From the NCBI GenBank assembly GCA_948567375.1, contig OX419760.1:13268001-13332000 (forward strand): a stretch of 64,000 nucleotides of DNA, given 5' to 3'. The position numbers and the translations under genes are program-made. The stretch comes from Lunularia cruciata (lineage: Eukaryota > Streptophyta > Marchantiopsida > Lunulariales > Lunulariaceae). Of the stretch, positions 22,950 to 32,880 are shown in pieces. The stretch's first letter is position 1; each line of letters begins with the position of its first letter. A model generated the notes under the pieces. It did no database searches. It saw only the letters and a program-made list of their open reading frames with translations, and was not told where the DNA came from.

Positions 22950-24190
22950 GCTATGGTGGTGCATACCAAGCCTTTTGCTCATATAACACAACATCCCTAG
23001 ACACATAACGCTTCTTTGTGGAAGGATCATAACATTTTTATCCCTTTGCTTGGAGAGCATAGCCTACAAATACACAATGCATAACCTTGAATTAAGCTTT
23101 CAATGCTTCTCATCTAGAATGCACAAAACACACACAACCAAGGACTTTCAAATGTGAAAGATAAGGCTTATTGCTTATAAATATTCCATTGGCTCGAGTC
23201 AACTGGGCCCTTGGGAAAAAAGTCACTCCCAAGCTATGGTCCAAATACTTTAATTTTGGAGTGTACAAAGGAATTGCTATTGATAAACATTTGTTCATCA
23301 AGTAAACTACACATGCAATGGCTTTTTTCTCAGTATATTTTAGGCTTATGAGTCTTTTTTAGCATAGCTCACATGGTCTCTAGTTACAATCCATAATAAA
23401 ATGGATTTGTAGAATGCAAGAATTGATTATGATGATTCTTGCATTTTGGAACCCTACTTTGCTATAGATTGTAACTACATCTCTGTTAGCATTGGATGCC
23501 ATGATGTTGCAAAAACACTGTGAAATCCATTGGTAGGTATTCACCTCCTCCATTTGAATTTAAATAAAGGATATGGTGCCTGATTGATTCTCTGCAAGCT
23601 TCTTGAAGGTTTGGAGAATAGAAAACACCTTGGGTTTTTACTTCAAGAAATACATCCAAGAGAATCTAGAGAAATCATCAATGAATGATACATAATATTG
23701 AGAATTGTTCAAGCTGGATTTCAAAACTGTCCATACATCATTGTGCACCAACTCAAGTAGTTTGGTTGCATCTTTTTCTTGGTGGCTGAATGGCTACTTA
23801 GCCTATTTTCCAAATTGATAAGCGGGCAAATCTTTGCACTATTACTACATTTAAACTATGAAATACTAGTAACTACAATAGTGCTTGGTAGATTCTTTAG
23901 CTTCTAGAAATTCATGTGGCCAAGGTGCTTATGCTAAATTTTCATATCAGTCACTTGTGATCCAATCTGTCCATACATTGCTGCTTGAATCTGAGACAAT
24001 GTGATATCTAGTTTGAACAACCTACCACATCTAGTCCTTGTAGCTATCACTATCTACATAGCTTTACTATGTATCACACAACCATCTTGACTAATTAGAA
24101 CCTTATACACTGACTCTACCATCTGACCTACTAAGACAAGATTTTGAGTGATGGTTGATACAAATAGAACATCTCTTAATGTCTAGTTTT
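22950..24190 (-). pseudogene. Copia integrase remnant
   Basis: The best segment is 23110-23301 on the minus strand: MMNKCLSIAIPLYTPK.. and HLKVLGCVCFVHSR, the conserved end of the copia integrase core. Upstream pieces around 23640-23700 and 23390-23450 are broken. The zinc finger at 23840-24000 can only be glimpsed. Confidence 0.7.
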
Positions 24191-24196
24191 TGGACT

Positions 24197-24391
24197 TCAA
24201 GGCAACAACAAGCACTTTACCCTTATGAGTGATTTGATGTTGGGTATCATCACTTGTAACAAAAACATTGGATGCTCAATTGGTTCTAGATGAATGAACC
24301 AATCTTGATGTGCTATCATGTGGTTGTTGGATCGTAAATCAATGTACCACTCCTCAATGTGTTGCACCATAGTCCCCATGACATAGGTCAT
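24197..24391 (-). pseudogene. Copia protease remnant
   Basis: The minus strand reads EEWYIDLRSNNHMIAHQDWF, aligning with the copia protease active site W-x-(I/L)-D-S-G-A-(S/T)-x-H-(M/V). The Asp is kept but Ser-Gly has become Leu-Arg, so the enzyme is dead. Confidence 0.8.
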
Positions 24392-24479
24392 TGTCAGTAG
24401 ACTCTCTTCTTCAAGATCATCACAACCTTCAAAGTCATAAGTTGCAATTTTTTTTGAGCAATCTAGCCTTGACCAACAT

Positions 24480-25365
24480 TATGTTGTTGCTATTGCCTCT
24501 TATGACTTAGCAGAGTGACCTCTTGCAGCACAATGGTTACTTTGCATAAAAGAAATGTAGCCTCTACTCTTGTTTGAATCTTGACTTTGTTGTGGTTGGG
24601 CTAGTCCTTGGTTTTGGTAATAATTTGGTTGTTGATGCTGATGTCCACAATTATGTGCACTACTTACATTACCACTATGTTGGTACCGCGTCCAAAACAC
24701 ATCTATGGCTCCTACCTTTGCTTTGAATTAAATATAGAGCCTGATCTTGTTATTGAAAATTTAAGGAAGACCGTTTGTTTCCTATCAATTGCATCTCTTC
24801 CTATCATTTACAGACAAGGAAGTCAAATTTTGAATTGAAAGAAAAGTCTCATATATAGCAATCATTGTCTAAAAAGATTGGTACTCAAGACCCAATCCTT
24901 GTAAGGTGATCATGCTTAAATCATCATCATCTACTATGAATCCAATGCTATCAAGTTGGTCAACAATACCACTTATGGACAAAATGTATTTGTTCATATA
25001 TTGTGATTCCTTCTTGATAATATTAAGCTTTTGTTTCAACTACAACTTGTGCATCTTGGTAGCTGTCTCAAACACCTTTCCAATCACCTTCCATGCAAGT
25101 TGTGGTGTCTTTGCATCTTGAACTTAGCCACACATAGAGGTAGAAATGGAAATTGTAAGGTAATTCAAGACTTGATTGGCTTGTTTCTTCCATTTTCTCA
25201 CCTCTAGGTTCTTATCATCCCTTTTGGTTTCATCTCCTTCCATGTGACAATCTCTCATAGTTCTTGTCTCAAAAAGAAATACTTCATGCATAATTTCCAT
25301 ATAGCACAATTTGCCTTGTCAAGCTTCTTGCCTATGATAAAACTTGCATTAAATTTAGCCATGGT
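24480..25365 (-). pseudogene. Copia gag remnant
   Basis: The start at about 25362 on the minus strand reads MAKFNASFIIGKKLDKANC and AIWKLCMKYFFLRQEL, then a stop; this is the usual copia Gag opening ('L.G.NY..WK..M'). The knuckle region at 24500-24540 reads SNHCAARGHSAKS and has lost its first cysteine; before it is a Gln/Asn-rich tract. Confidence 0.75.
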
Positions 25366-26075
25366 TGATCTTTAGTCATAATTAACAACCCAATTGTTTG
25401 CTCCAATTGAGCATAACCTCATGTACATTGTCAATTCTTCTCTTGATTCTGCACCTTGCTAAATGTGCATATCTATTGATCATGAAAGAAGACAAGAAAG
25501 TCGAGAAACTTTATGAAACACAAGAAAAAATATCCATTCAAAGTACAACTAAAAAAAAAAGTACATCCTTGATGATGGTCAAAGGAAAAAAATGCCAAGA
25601 AAATGCCAATTTCAGATTTGGAAGGCAAAACCAAAGTGATCTCTTAAGAATCACACAAAAATCACACAAGTTGGTGCCCAAGTTGGTGCTTCCATCCTAA
25701 TCACTAGTTGAATTTCCTACACATGGTTTTTGGGAAGGTTTTTTTTGGATGATATCAACCTCCAAAGGATTTGTCATCAAAATCTTTGATTGTGTTGAAA
25801 CTTGATAGATAACTAAATCTTTTGAACAAGCATCTGGAAAGGAGCTTTGAGATGTCATTTTGGCCTGAAAATTTTGTCTCAGCCCTTAAAAAATGCAATC
25901 AAAGTTTTGTCAATGTGTACTTTTTGCACCTCTCTTCATCATATTTTGGTCGATGGAACTTTGGGGTAAGTAGCACAACCTACTACTACACCACAACAAA
26001 CATTTCTTTCTCCAATCTGCAATTCTCTCACTCACCTTGCACAAACATACATCCAAGGCTCTCCATACTCTTGAT

Positions 26076-26088
26076 CGCTTTGATACCA
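26076..26088 (-). other. Primer-binding site of the copia element
   Basis: The minus strand reads TGGTATCAAAGCG directly after the 5' LTR, an initiator-Met tRNA type site. Confidence 0.85.
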
Positions 26089-26350
26089 TGTGAAGAAACT
26101 TTGAACTCATACAAGAGAGCGAGAGTGGGGTTGAACCAAGAGAGTGAATTAAGTAGGCAACCTAGTATATATAAAAATATAAGAACAAGTGCTACCCAGA
26201 AAGAAGGGTAGGCCAAGAACCTAGTGTGCCATGTAGCCAATAGCTTCAAACTAACTCTATAACAAGTTTACTGATTGGGAACACAATGTTAGACAAGTTC
26301 AATCTAACACTAAACTAATTCACACTTATATAGAGCTTGGAGTCTTAAAT
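26089..26350 (-). repeat. 5' LTR of the copia element
   Basis: 262 bp. The outer end has decayed from ..CAACA to ..TAAAT. It contains tatatataaaaat-like promoter sequence near 26165. Confidence 0.85.
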
Positions 26351-26889
26351 CTTGCAATACAAAATTAGTGTCAATAAACATACACATAAATTGATAATTT
26401 TTATGTTATTTTTAGTATGCAATATGTGGAAAAAATTGTCAAGCAAAGAATTCTAAACACTAAGTTTTGATAGTAGTAAGAACAAAGGCAAACATCATAA
26501 GAAAATGTAACATTGTAAAAATTTGTAACACTTAATTCACAATTGCTAGAAGAGTACAAATGAAGCAAGGTGGACTCATAGCACATTTTCTGCTTGTGTG
26601 TAGTTCCTCTTGCCTTGACATATCAAAAGAGAAACAAGAACCATAGAACTTTAGTGATGTCATGGTTTGGCTCATTTCAATCCTAGTTTCATTGTAATAA
26701 AGAGGATTAATTGCAAAAAGCACTTAACACTAACAAGACTCGAGCACCTAATAATTGCAAGCACTCTCTCTTGTGTATATCTCATATGTGTAAAAAAATC
26801 CTTAGTGCTCAAAGAGGGTCCATTTGCAAGCTCATGTATGTAACATTAAACTCTAACACCCACATCCATATTAATCTAAGAGCAAGGTG
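26351..26889. other. AT-rich spacer, nothing recognised
   Basis: The copia target duplication lies at its left edge. The rest has only short frames and no repeat shared within the window. Confidence 0.4.
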
Positions 26890-26993
26890 TCATGCGTATG
26901 TACATCGCTACACAACATACATCATTGTCAACATCATACACTATAGAAGCAAAACTCACACATAAGTCATACATAGACTCTAAAGTGCCACAA
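26890..26993 (-). repeat. Duplicate of the 3' internal end of the methyltransferase gypsy element
   Basis: About 100 bp nearly identical to 27450-27552 (shared 'tacatcgctacacaacatac', 'atcattgtcaacatca' and 'gtcatacatagactctaaag'). It sits on the far side of the LTR, where flanking DNA is expected. Confidence 0.8.
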
Positions 26994-27443
26994 TAATCAG
27001 ATTGTTTACCACTCTCAACTCAACTCAACTCAGATCAGTACTTGATCTGTCACTCTATAAACTGCCAACAACTAGGCACTAATTACAGTCAAGCCACACC
27101 CACTCCAGCATAAAGAATCCAGGTGACTCTCGACGGCCTATGTCCACCATAGCCAAGAACTCAAAGGCTCAACATCAGAGAAGTGAGCTCTCTGAAGCTA
27201 CACTTTGAAAATATACCCCTTGGACTTGAGCTAGGTCTGAACCCTAACGGTCCTGCTGATAGCACACTCGATGGTGCAAACGGTGCAAAGTGATGGTGGG
27301 CCCCACCATGAAGTTAGTACCCCAAACACAAAATCTGACCATCGGAAAGTAGTCTATGAGTAATTGCCAAAATACCTCTAACTACTATCATTGGAACTCC
27401 AATGTCCGAGCATCTAGATGCGACACTACAAATGACGTTGACA
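26994..27443 (-). repeat. 3' LTR (partial) of methyltransferase element copy 1
   Basis: It aligns with 36290-36736 (shared 'attgtttaccactctcaact', 'gatcagtacttgatctgtca', 'ccaccatagccaagaactc' and 'tgagctaggtctgaaccc'). On the minus strand it begins TGTCAACGTC. It breaks off at 26994, where a second piece of element interior starts; only about 450 bp of the LTR are present. Confidence 0.85.
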
Positions 27444-27723
27444 GTTGTCGTGCATATATACATCGCTACACAACATACATCATTGTCAACATCAAACACT
27501 ATAGAAGCACAATTCACACATAAGTCATACATAGACTCTAAAGTGCCACAATTGCCCCTTAGCTGGCGGTTAGGTCCCTCTAACTCCAGATAGCCATCTA
27601 CTCTAAGTACATGGTATACCTATAATGGGCAAAGATCAAGAGGCCGGGTGGTATGGAGCCTCATTGTTAGTTGTCTGGTTGCAATCTATACCATATAAAG
27701 AATGAACTAGCTATAGGTCAAGT

Positions 27724-27858
27724 ATATCTAGGACATAACCACTATCCTTGAGGAACCACTATGAGAGGAAGATTCATACATGCCATATGCCATTCTCTCA
27801 AACAACTATCACACACTAACATAGTAGCAACTCCACCAAAAGAGCCACATAGCGTACA
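27724..27858 (-). pseudogene. PHD-type zinc finger at the integrase C-terminus
   Basis: The minus strand reads GLRCTLCGS, then MLVCDSCLREWHMACMNLPL, then VVPQG, a stop, and WLCPRY. This is the C4HC3 plan of a PHD finger: C-x2-C, C-D-x-C, W-H-x2-C, a Leu-x-Pro-Leu turn and W-x-C-P-x-(C). Seven of eight zinc ligands are present; the last is Tyr. In the plus copy (46315-46470) that last ligand codon is TGT, so the ancestor had all eight. PHD fingers bind histone H3 tails. Its position is where chromoviruses carry a chromodomain, suggesting a role in choosing the integration site. Confidence 0.82.
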
Positions 27859-28299
27859 CCTCAAGCCTGCACGTACAAGTGCCAAGCTTGGGTCCATAGT
27901 ACCATTAATGTATGGGAGGTGGCATGGTGCACAATTAGGCACATGATCCTTCCAAACAACACCATCACATCCTTCTAACACAAGGACTCCAGATGGCAAA
28001 ACCTCATGCACTCTCAAGATAGTGCGGCCTGTCAAACATCAAGTGTCATTGGTGTTGTCTGCTATAGATATACATAGTCTCTTGGATGAAATCAACGGAT
28101 CAAGAGTCTATAACCTCCTCCTCAAATGGTAGCATAGTGTAAAGTATCTATATGCTGAGCAATTGCCAAGTTCTCAAAAGCCATCGCAATCACTCTCTAA
28201 AAGATCTCTGCCTATTGAGAACATGCGCTTATCCATACATCAAGGTCATCTAAGTTCAAAACTACAATAGCATCTCAACAAATGGCTATAGGTAAATCT

Positions 28300-28960
28300 A
28301 GATCTCATCCATAGAGTAGAAAGTACGGAGAGAAGGATGCTAAGGAGGCTTGCCGGTTGAACCAATAGCCCATGGCCAACCAAGGTAATTGGAGATCCCA
28401 ATCTCCCAAGTGGCCTCTCTGCAAACCATACTTTTGCAATCCTCTCTTCACCGTCTGAACCACTCTCTCTGCTAAGCCATCTGCCTTAGGGTGATCTCAA
28501 GAGGTAGTACAATGATCAATCAAAGCCTTGTCACACAAGACCTGAAACTCCTCCAAGAACTTTGTACCCTGATCAGTCAAAACCTCAGTTGGTGCACCAA
28601 AATGACTAAGAACTCGATCCAAGAACGAGTAAGCTGTCCTTTCACTAGACTTGTCAAGAAGTGCCACCAACTCAATCCACTTGGAGAAGTGCTCCACCAT
28701 CACCAAAACAGATCGATGATGTCACAGTCAGCGATAAAGGTCCAACAAAGTCTAAACTCCAACGGTAACCCAACCCCATGATCGGTAATGGGTGTAATTG
28801 TGGCGTAGGAGCATTGAATGATGCTCTAACTCGATCACAAACCACACATCTGACAACAAACTACTATACCTCGGTCTGCATACCGCGCCACCAATTATGA
28901 GTCTAGAGTAAGCTATATGTACGCTTGACTCCAAAATGTCTTAGCTCCTCATGAGCATGA
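28300..28960 (-). pseudogene. Integrase of methyltransferase element copy 1
   Basis: The zinc-binding part (28830-28960) reads HFGVKRTYSLL and VVRCVVCDRVRASF. The core begins WSLDFVGPL (about 28745), shifts frame, then continues VEHFSKWIELVALLDKSS, VLTDQGTKFLEEF and, past a stop, DGLAERVVQTVKRGLQKYG. The D, D and E of the catalytic triad are all visible. Past the core, LPWLAMGYWFNRQASL and PYFLLYGWDLDLP (down to about 28300) are typical of the gypsy integrase C-terminus. The PHD finger follows about 440 bases further on. Confidence 0.88.
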
Positions 28961-29419
28961 CAGACCAACTGTTGTCTCTGAGATGGAAGTGGTACTACTC
29001 ACACTCTACCATCCTCCCATACACGCAAAAGGTGTCTGCCCTCCAATCTGAACCATCGGGCTTGCTGAAGAACACGATCTCTCTCCTTGGCCCCAACTAT
29101 GCCACCCACAACACCAGTGTGAAGATAGTCCATCACTAAGACATCATCATGAATGTCTTGCTGAATTGTACCAACATCTTCACTCTTTGGATTTGTGACC
29201 TCAATAACTCTTCATGTATGTGTTGAGAGAGATACCACCAAAGCCTCAGAAAATATACATAGAAAGGCAGATGCATGCTAACCTGGCACCATCTCCTCAT
29301 CTGTCTCACCATGCCAACATGCTCCGGTCTGATCCTTTTGGCTGGGACATGGGTTTCTACTCAATCCATCTACATCATGGTTCACCACTCTAGGTCAGTG
29401 AACAACCGTAAAATCATAC

Positions 29420-29700
29420 TCCTATAAAATCAGAGCCCATTGTGCAAGCTTCCTTGAAAGCTTGTCTGACTCCATCAACCACTTCAATGGCGAATGATCA
29501 ATGATGAGAATGAAAGGGTTACCAAATAGGTAACATCGGAAATGTGCCACTACCCAAACTGCTACCAAGCACTCTCCCTCATATGAACTATACTTTGCCT
29601 CCGCTGAATTATTGGAGCAACTAGCATTGGCCACCACAAACTCCTTCCCCTCATCATGCTGGGTGAGCACCGCTCCAAGCCCCAACATACTCCAATCAGT
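29420..29700 (-). pseudogene. RNase H of methyltransferase element copy 1
   Basis: The minus strand reads LGAVLTQHDEGKEFVVANAS, NNSAEAKYSSYEGECLVAVW, HFRCYLFGNPFILIIDHSPL and KLAQWALIL. This is gypsy RNase H: the catalytic Asp of 'TDHxPL' reads as I-D-H, and the Glu is in Y-E-G-E. The frame is open over about 88 codons. Confidence 0.88.
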
Positions 29701-29869
29701 ATGAACCTAAAATGGTCACCCTCTGATCAATCTCCTCAAAATAGGAGCAGATGTCAACCTCTCCTTGAGCTCCACAAAAGCTCTCTCTGCTCATCTCCCC
29801 AACACCACTCTTGTGTAAGCTTGGTCAGCTTTGTCAAGGCCTTGGCAATGGCACTAAATCCTCTAACAT

Positions 29870-30610
29870 AGCGGCAATAAAAGTTTGCCAACCCAAGGAA
29901 TGCTCACACTCTGCTCACATCCGTAGGCCGAGGAATATGTGCAATAGCCTCCACCTTGGTCTGCTAAACACCAAGTCCTCCAGGGTAGATAGTGTGACCT
30001 AAATACTCAACCTGATCGTGGAAGAACCTACACTTCCCAAGATGTAATTTGAGTCCATGAGATCTCAACCTCTCAAACACCCCCAACAACTATCTCTCAT
30101 GCTCCTCCACAAAGTGCTATAGACCAAAATGTCATTAATATAGCACCGAGCAAAATCCAATCCAGCTGGGATCTTATCTATGACCCTCTAGAACTCAGCA
30201 AGAGCGTTCTTTAACCCAAACGGTAAGAACTTCCATTGATATAACACATCTTTGTCGTGAGGATCAATAGCCCAAAATGTTGTCTTGGACTTATCCTCCT
30301 CTCTGATTGGCAATTGATGATATCCTACTCAAAGATCCAAAGTACTGAAGATCTTTGCATGCCTAATTGCATCAAAAATCTCCTCCGGTGTAGGCATGGC
30401 ATACCGATCAGCCATGGTCTATTGGTTGATAGGACGGTTATCTCCACACATCCGTCTATCTGTGTAGTTTCCATGCATATCCTTCTTGGTTGGCATCACT
30501 ATTGCTGATGCATTCTCTCCATGTGAAATCTCCACCAAACCAGCCTCAAAAAGATCACTACTCCGGCTCTGAATCAATGTTCTCTCCATCTCACTATATC
30601 AATAAGGACG
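29870..30610 (-). pseudogene. Reverse transcriptase of methyltransferase element copy 1
   Basis: Segments in order on the minus strand are a palm/finger stretch around 30420-30500 (NRPINQ and MADRYAMPTPEEI), FLPFGLKNALAEF (about 30190-30235), and the catalytic box at 30131-30142, which reads Y-I-N-D. The first of the two essential Asp residues is therefore Asn. The thumb follows (LKLHLGKCRFFHDQVEYLGH, about 30000-30060). The plus-strand copy still has Y-I-D-D, so the loss is private to this copy. Confidence 0.88.
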
Positions 30611-31190
30611 TTGATAAATTAGTGTATCGCTAGTCAGCTCAATCCGTATACCAAGGCCCTTTAGAGCACCCAAATCTTTCATCCTGAAGGCAAAACAACT
30701 TGTGTGGCTCCTCAAGAACCTCCAAACCCTCCGTCTTTCCTCTCAATAAGCTTGGGTCCAAGATCTGGCTCCCAAGTATCCTTTGTAGCTATAGTAGGAG
30801 TGGAAGACGTACTGACTGGCTACTACACTAGGCCCTTGGGAGCAATAGTGTCATGCCCCCGACCACTAGAGGTCCCAACCTCTGTGTGAAAAACTCCTTC
30901 CACTCTCATTGCAAGCTCCACACGTCTTCTAGCTTCATCCCAAGTGGACCAAGAGTGTAATCCAAGTAGCCCACGCTCACCTGGATGGACTCCAAGTAGA
31001 CTAGTCTCCCTAGTAGCTATTGGTTGTGTCCCAAGAATACCATGTCCACTTGGTCCATCGCCCCCAACATGTGCTTGAATCGTCTCGATCGGCACATAGC
31101 TCACAAGTGTTTGAGTGGTGATACCTATCAAGCGCATCCTACACTACTCTGCCAAGCCAAGGCTCATAATCCAGGTCAAACAGTTTAGGC
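30611..31190 (-). pseudogene. Linker between methyltransferase and RT
   Basis: A mostly open minus-strand reading with no known domain. It contains a Gly/Arg/Val-rich stretch (30823-31137: HVGGDGPSGHGILGTQ.., WDEARRRVELAMRVEGVF..). A counterpart, heavily broken, lies at about 43060-43760 in the plus copy. Confidence 0.6.
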
Positions 31191-32170
31191 CTAACCTAAC
31201 ACTTGACGCCTGTATGCCTTTGACATTGCTAGAATAGTGGTGATACCGATGTGAAAACCCATCACCCGCTCTCTCTCATCAACGTTGGGCTCCACCAATT
31301 GCTGTAACTGTGAGTCCCAAACAAGTCCAAGTCCTCCCTCTTGAAAAGCATGAGAGCCTAGGAAACTCATGAGTGTGGGAAATACAACTCTAGACCGTCC
31401 AACTAGGTTCACCACTACCATAGGTGACCTATCAGCCACTACCACTATCTGAGACTTACGCCCAACATCCAAGATATCATCAACAAGGATATGGTCAAGT
31501 CGCTGAATCCCATCATAAGCACACTATAGAACCTCTCTGGGTAAGAGGTTTGTCCACCAAAGACAAAGATGATGAGCCCGTGATCCCACTCGGGCTTCAT
31601 CTAATACTTTAGGTCCCATCCAAGAATAGACATGATGTGTACTCACCACCACTCTAGTGCAAGAATCACCCATCAAAGGCATGTTCTCCACAAGGTAAGC
31701 TGGAGAAACGGACTGATGAACCTAAAGATGTCGTAGTATCTATAACATCTCCCAAAACACACCAAAACAAGGATCCTAAAGACCCAAACCTCTACCAGCA
31801 TGTGTATGACCCTGACATGGCCATCCAGAAATCACCAAGTGAATAGGCCCATGTTTCTCCAGATCATGCGCCCCCAGTAAGGAAATGTCTGCTAGTAGGA
31901 CCTTCTGGTAACCTTTGACTGTTGACATTGATAATAACTTCGGATACCAATAGGCCAAGTGTGCCACATGATGTAGAGAGACTCGCTTGGCAGTCTCATC
32001 TCTCTCTACATACAAGTGCCTTTGTACTTATATACCCGTCTGTAATACCATAGCTAGTCCGGTGCTAATCCCACCAAACAACTCTAATAGACATATCCCC
32101 TCTACTGGATATTGCCAAGCAATGAGTGTGGTATCCAAAGGTGTCAAAGCAATCAACTTTAGAGGCTCAT
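31190..32170 (-). pseudogene. C5-cytosine DNA methyltransferase domain inside the retrotransposon pol
   Basis: Read on the minus strand across a few stops, about 320 codons show the C5-methyltransferase motifs in order. Motif I is CLLELFGGISTGLAMVLQTG (SAM binding, 32045-32105), then the acidic YVERDETAKRV (motif II). Motif IV is VISGWPCQGHTHAGRGLGL, with catalytic Pro-Cys-Gln at 31812-31820, then FWEML. Motif VI is YLVENMPLMGDSC (Glu-Asn at 31683-31688). Motif VIII-like text is GSRAHHLCLWWTNLLP, then VDDILDVG, FPTLMSF, and a motif X-like PNVDERERVMGFHIG. Such enzymes add methyl groups to cytosine in DNA. It lies in the polyprotein between protease and RT. In-frame stops (after LQTGI, after LGLGL, in the FWEML region) disable this copy. 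The PCQ loop with a Trp before Pro is closer to bacterial/DNMT1-like loops than to Dnmt3/DRM. Confidence 0.87.
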
Positions 32171-32519
32171 CCTCACACTCATCTCCTGATGGTATGAAGG
32201 CTCCACTCCAAGCCTGCTGCACCAACTGATCTGCATGCTACTGTAATGCCTCCTTTGAACTCTACAATGGAACATCCAAGGTGGATGGAACAATCCCACT
32301 TGTACTCCAAATCCAAGTGATCTCCTTTGGTACTGGAGTATCCTCTGCATGGGCATTCCCCTCCAACAAGTCACCAGGCCAAGTAACTACACCACTAAAA
32401 GCTAAAACTGATGTTGCCATGGTCCTTGACTATATTGAGCCAAGATTGCCACTATTGAAGCGTATTGGTAGGCGACATACCCGTCCCTCACCAGATTGCC
32501 AACTTGGTCTATAGGAGGC

Positions 32520-32880
32520 TGTCTCTTCCTAATAGTCAATGCTGAAATCCATGGGGTATAACATTGCTCTCCCAACTAGCACATCATATGACTCAGCTAT
32601 TGTCGCAATAGCCTGAGCTCTCACCACCAAGCTATCAGTGGGATGACCAGGCTGAACCTCGACAACAAGCTCCCCACGTGTGATGTATTGTGTCAAACTA
32701 CCACCTAGAGATGTTTGGATCTGAAATGGACACCTCTCCACATTGGTCTTCCGTAACTCCAGACCGACAAATGTAGCCTTCCCCAACATAAGAGGCTACG
32801 CACCAGAGTCTAACAAGACTCTTTGTGGTGTATAGACCTTCCCTAAAGGTCCTACCAAACAGAAAATCCCCCTCTAGTTA
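32520..32880 (-). pseudogene. Aspartic protease of methyltransferase element copy 1
   Basis: The minus strand reads QRVLLDSGA, a stop, then LMLGKATFVGLELRKTNVE (active-site D-S-G at 32802-32810), then SLGGSLTQYITRGELVVEV and ATIAESYDVLVGRAMLYPM. This is a gypsy retropepsin with its catalytic triplet intact. The methyltransferase domain begins about 350 bases downstream. Confidence 0.85.

Larger units (their letters stand above)
20831..26350 (-). mobile_element. Ty1/copia element, full length but dead
   Basis: LTRs at 20831-21098 and 26089-26350 flank a minus-strand interior. The 5 bases outside are cttgt on the left and cttgc on the right, a target duplication with one mismatch. The primer site lies at 26076-26088 and a polypurine tract at 21099-21114. 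Copia order (gag, protease, integrase, RT, RNase H) is seen on the minus strand, with many stops. Confidence 0.9.

Noticed and set aside
26360-26890. Continuation of the 3' LTR of the methyltransferase element
   Set aside because: The sequence does not match the inner part of the 5' LTR (35424-36290); the LTR match stops at 26994.
31190-32170. A host DNA methyltransferase gene into which transposons inserted
   Set aside because: No introns are seen, the domain continues into retroelement coding sequence on both sides, and the same arrangement recurs in the inverted copy at 39400-47112.
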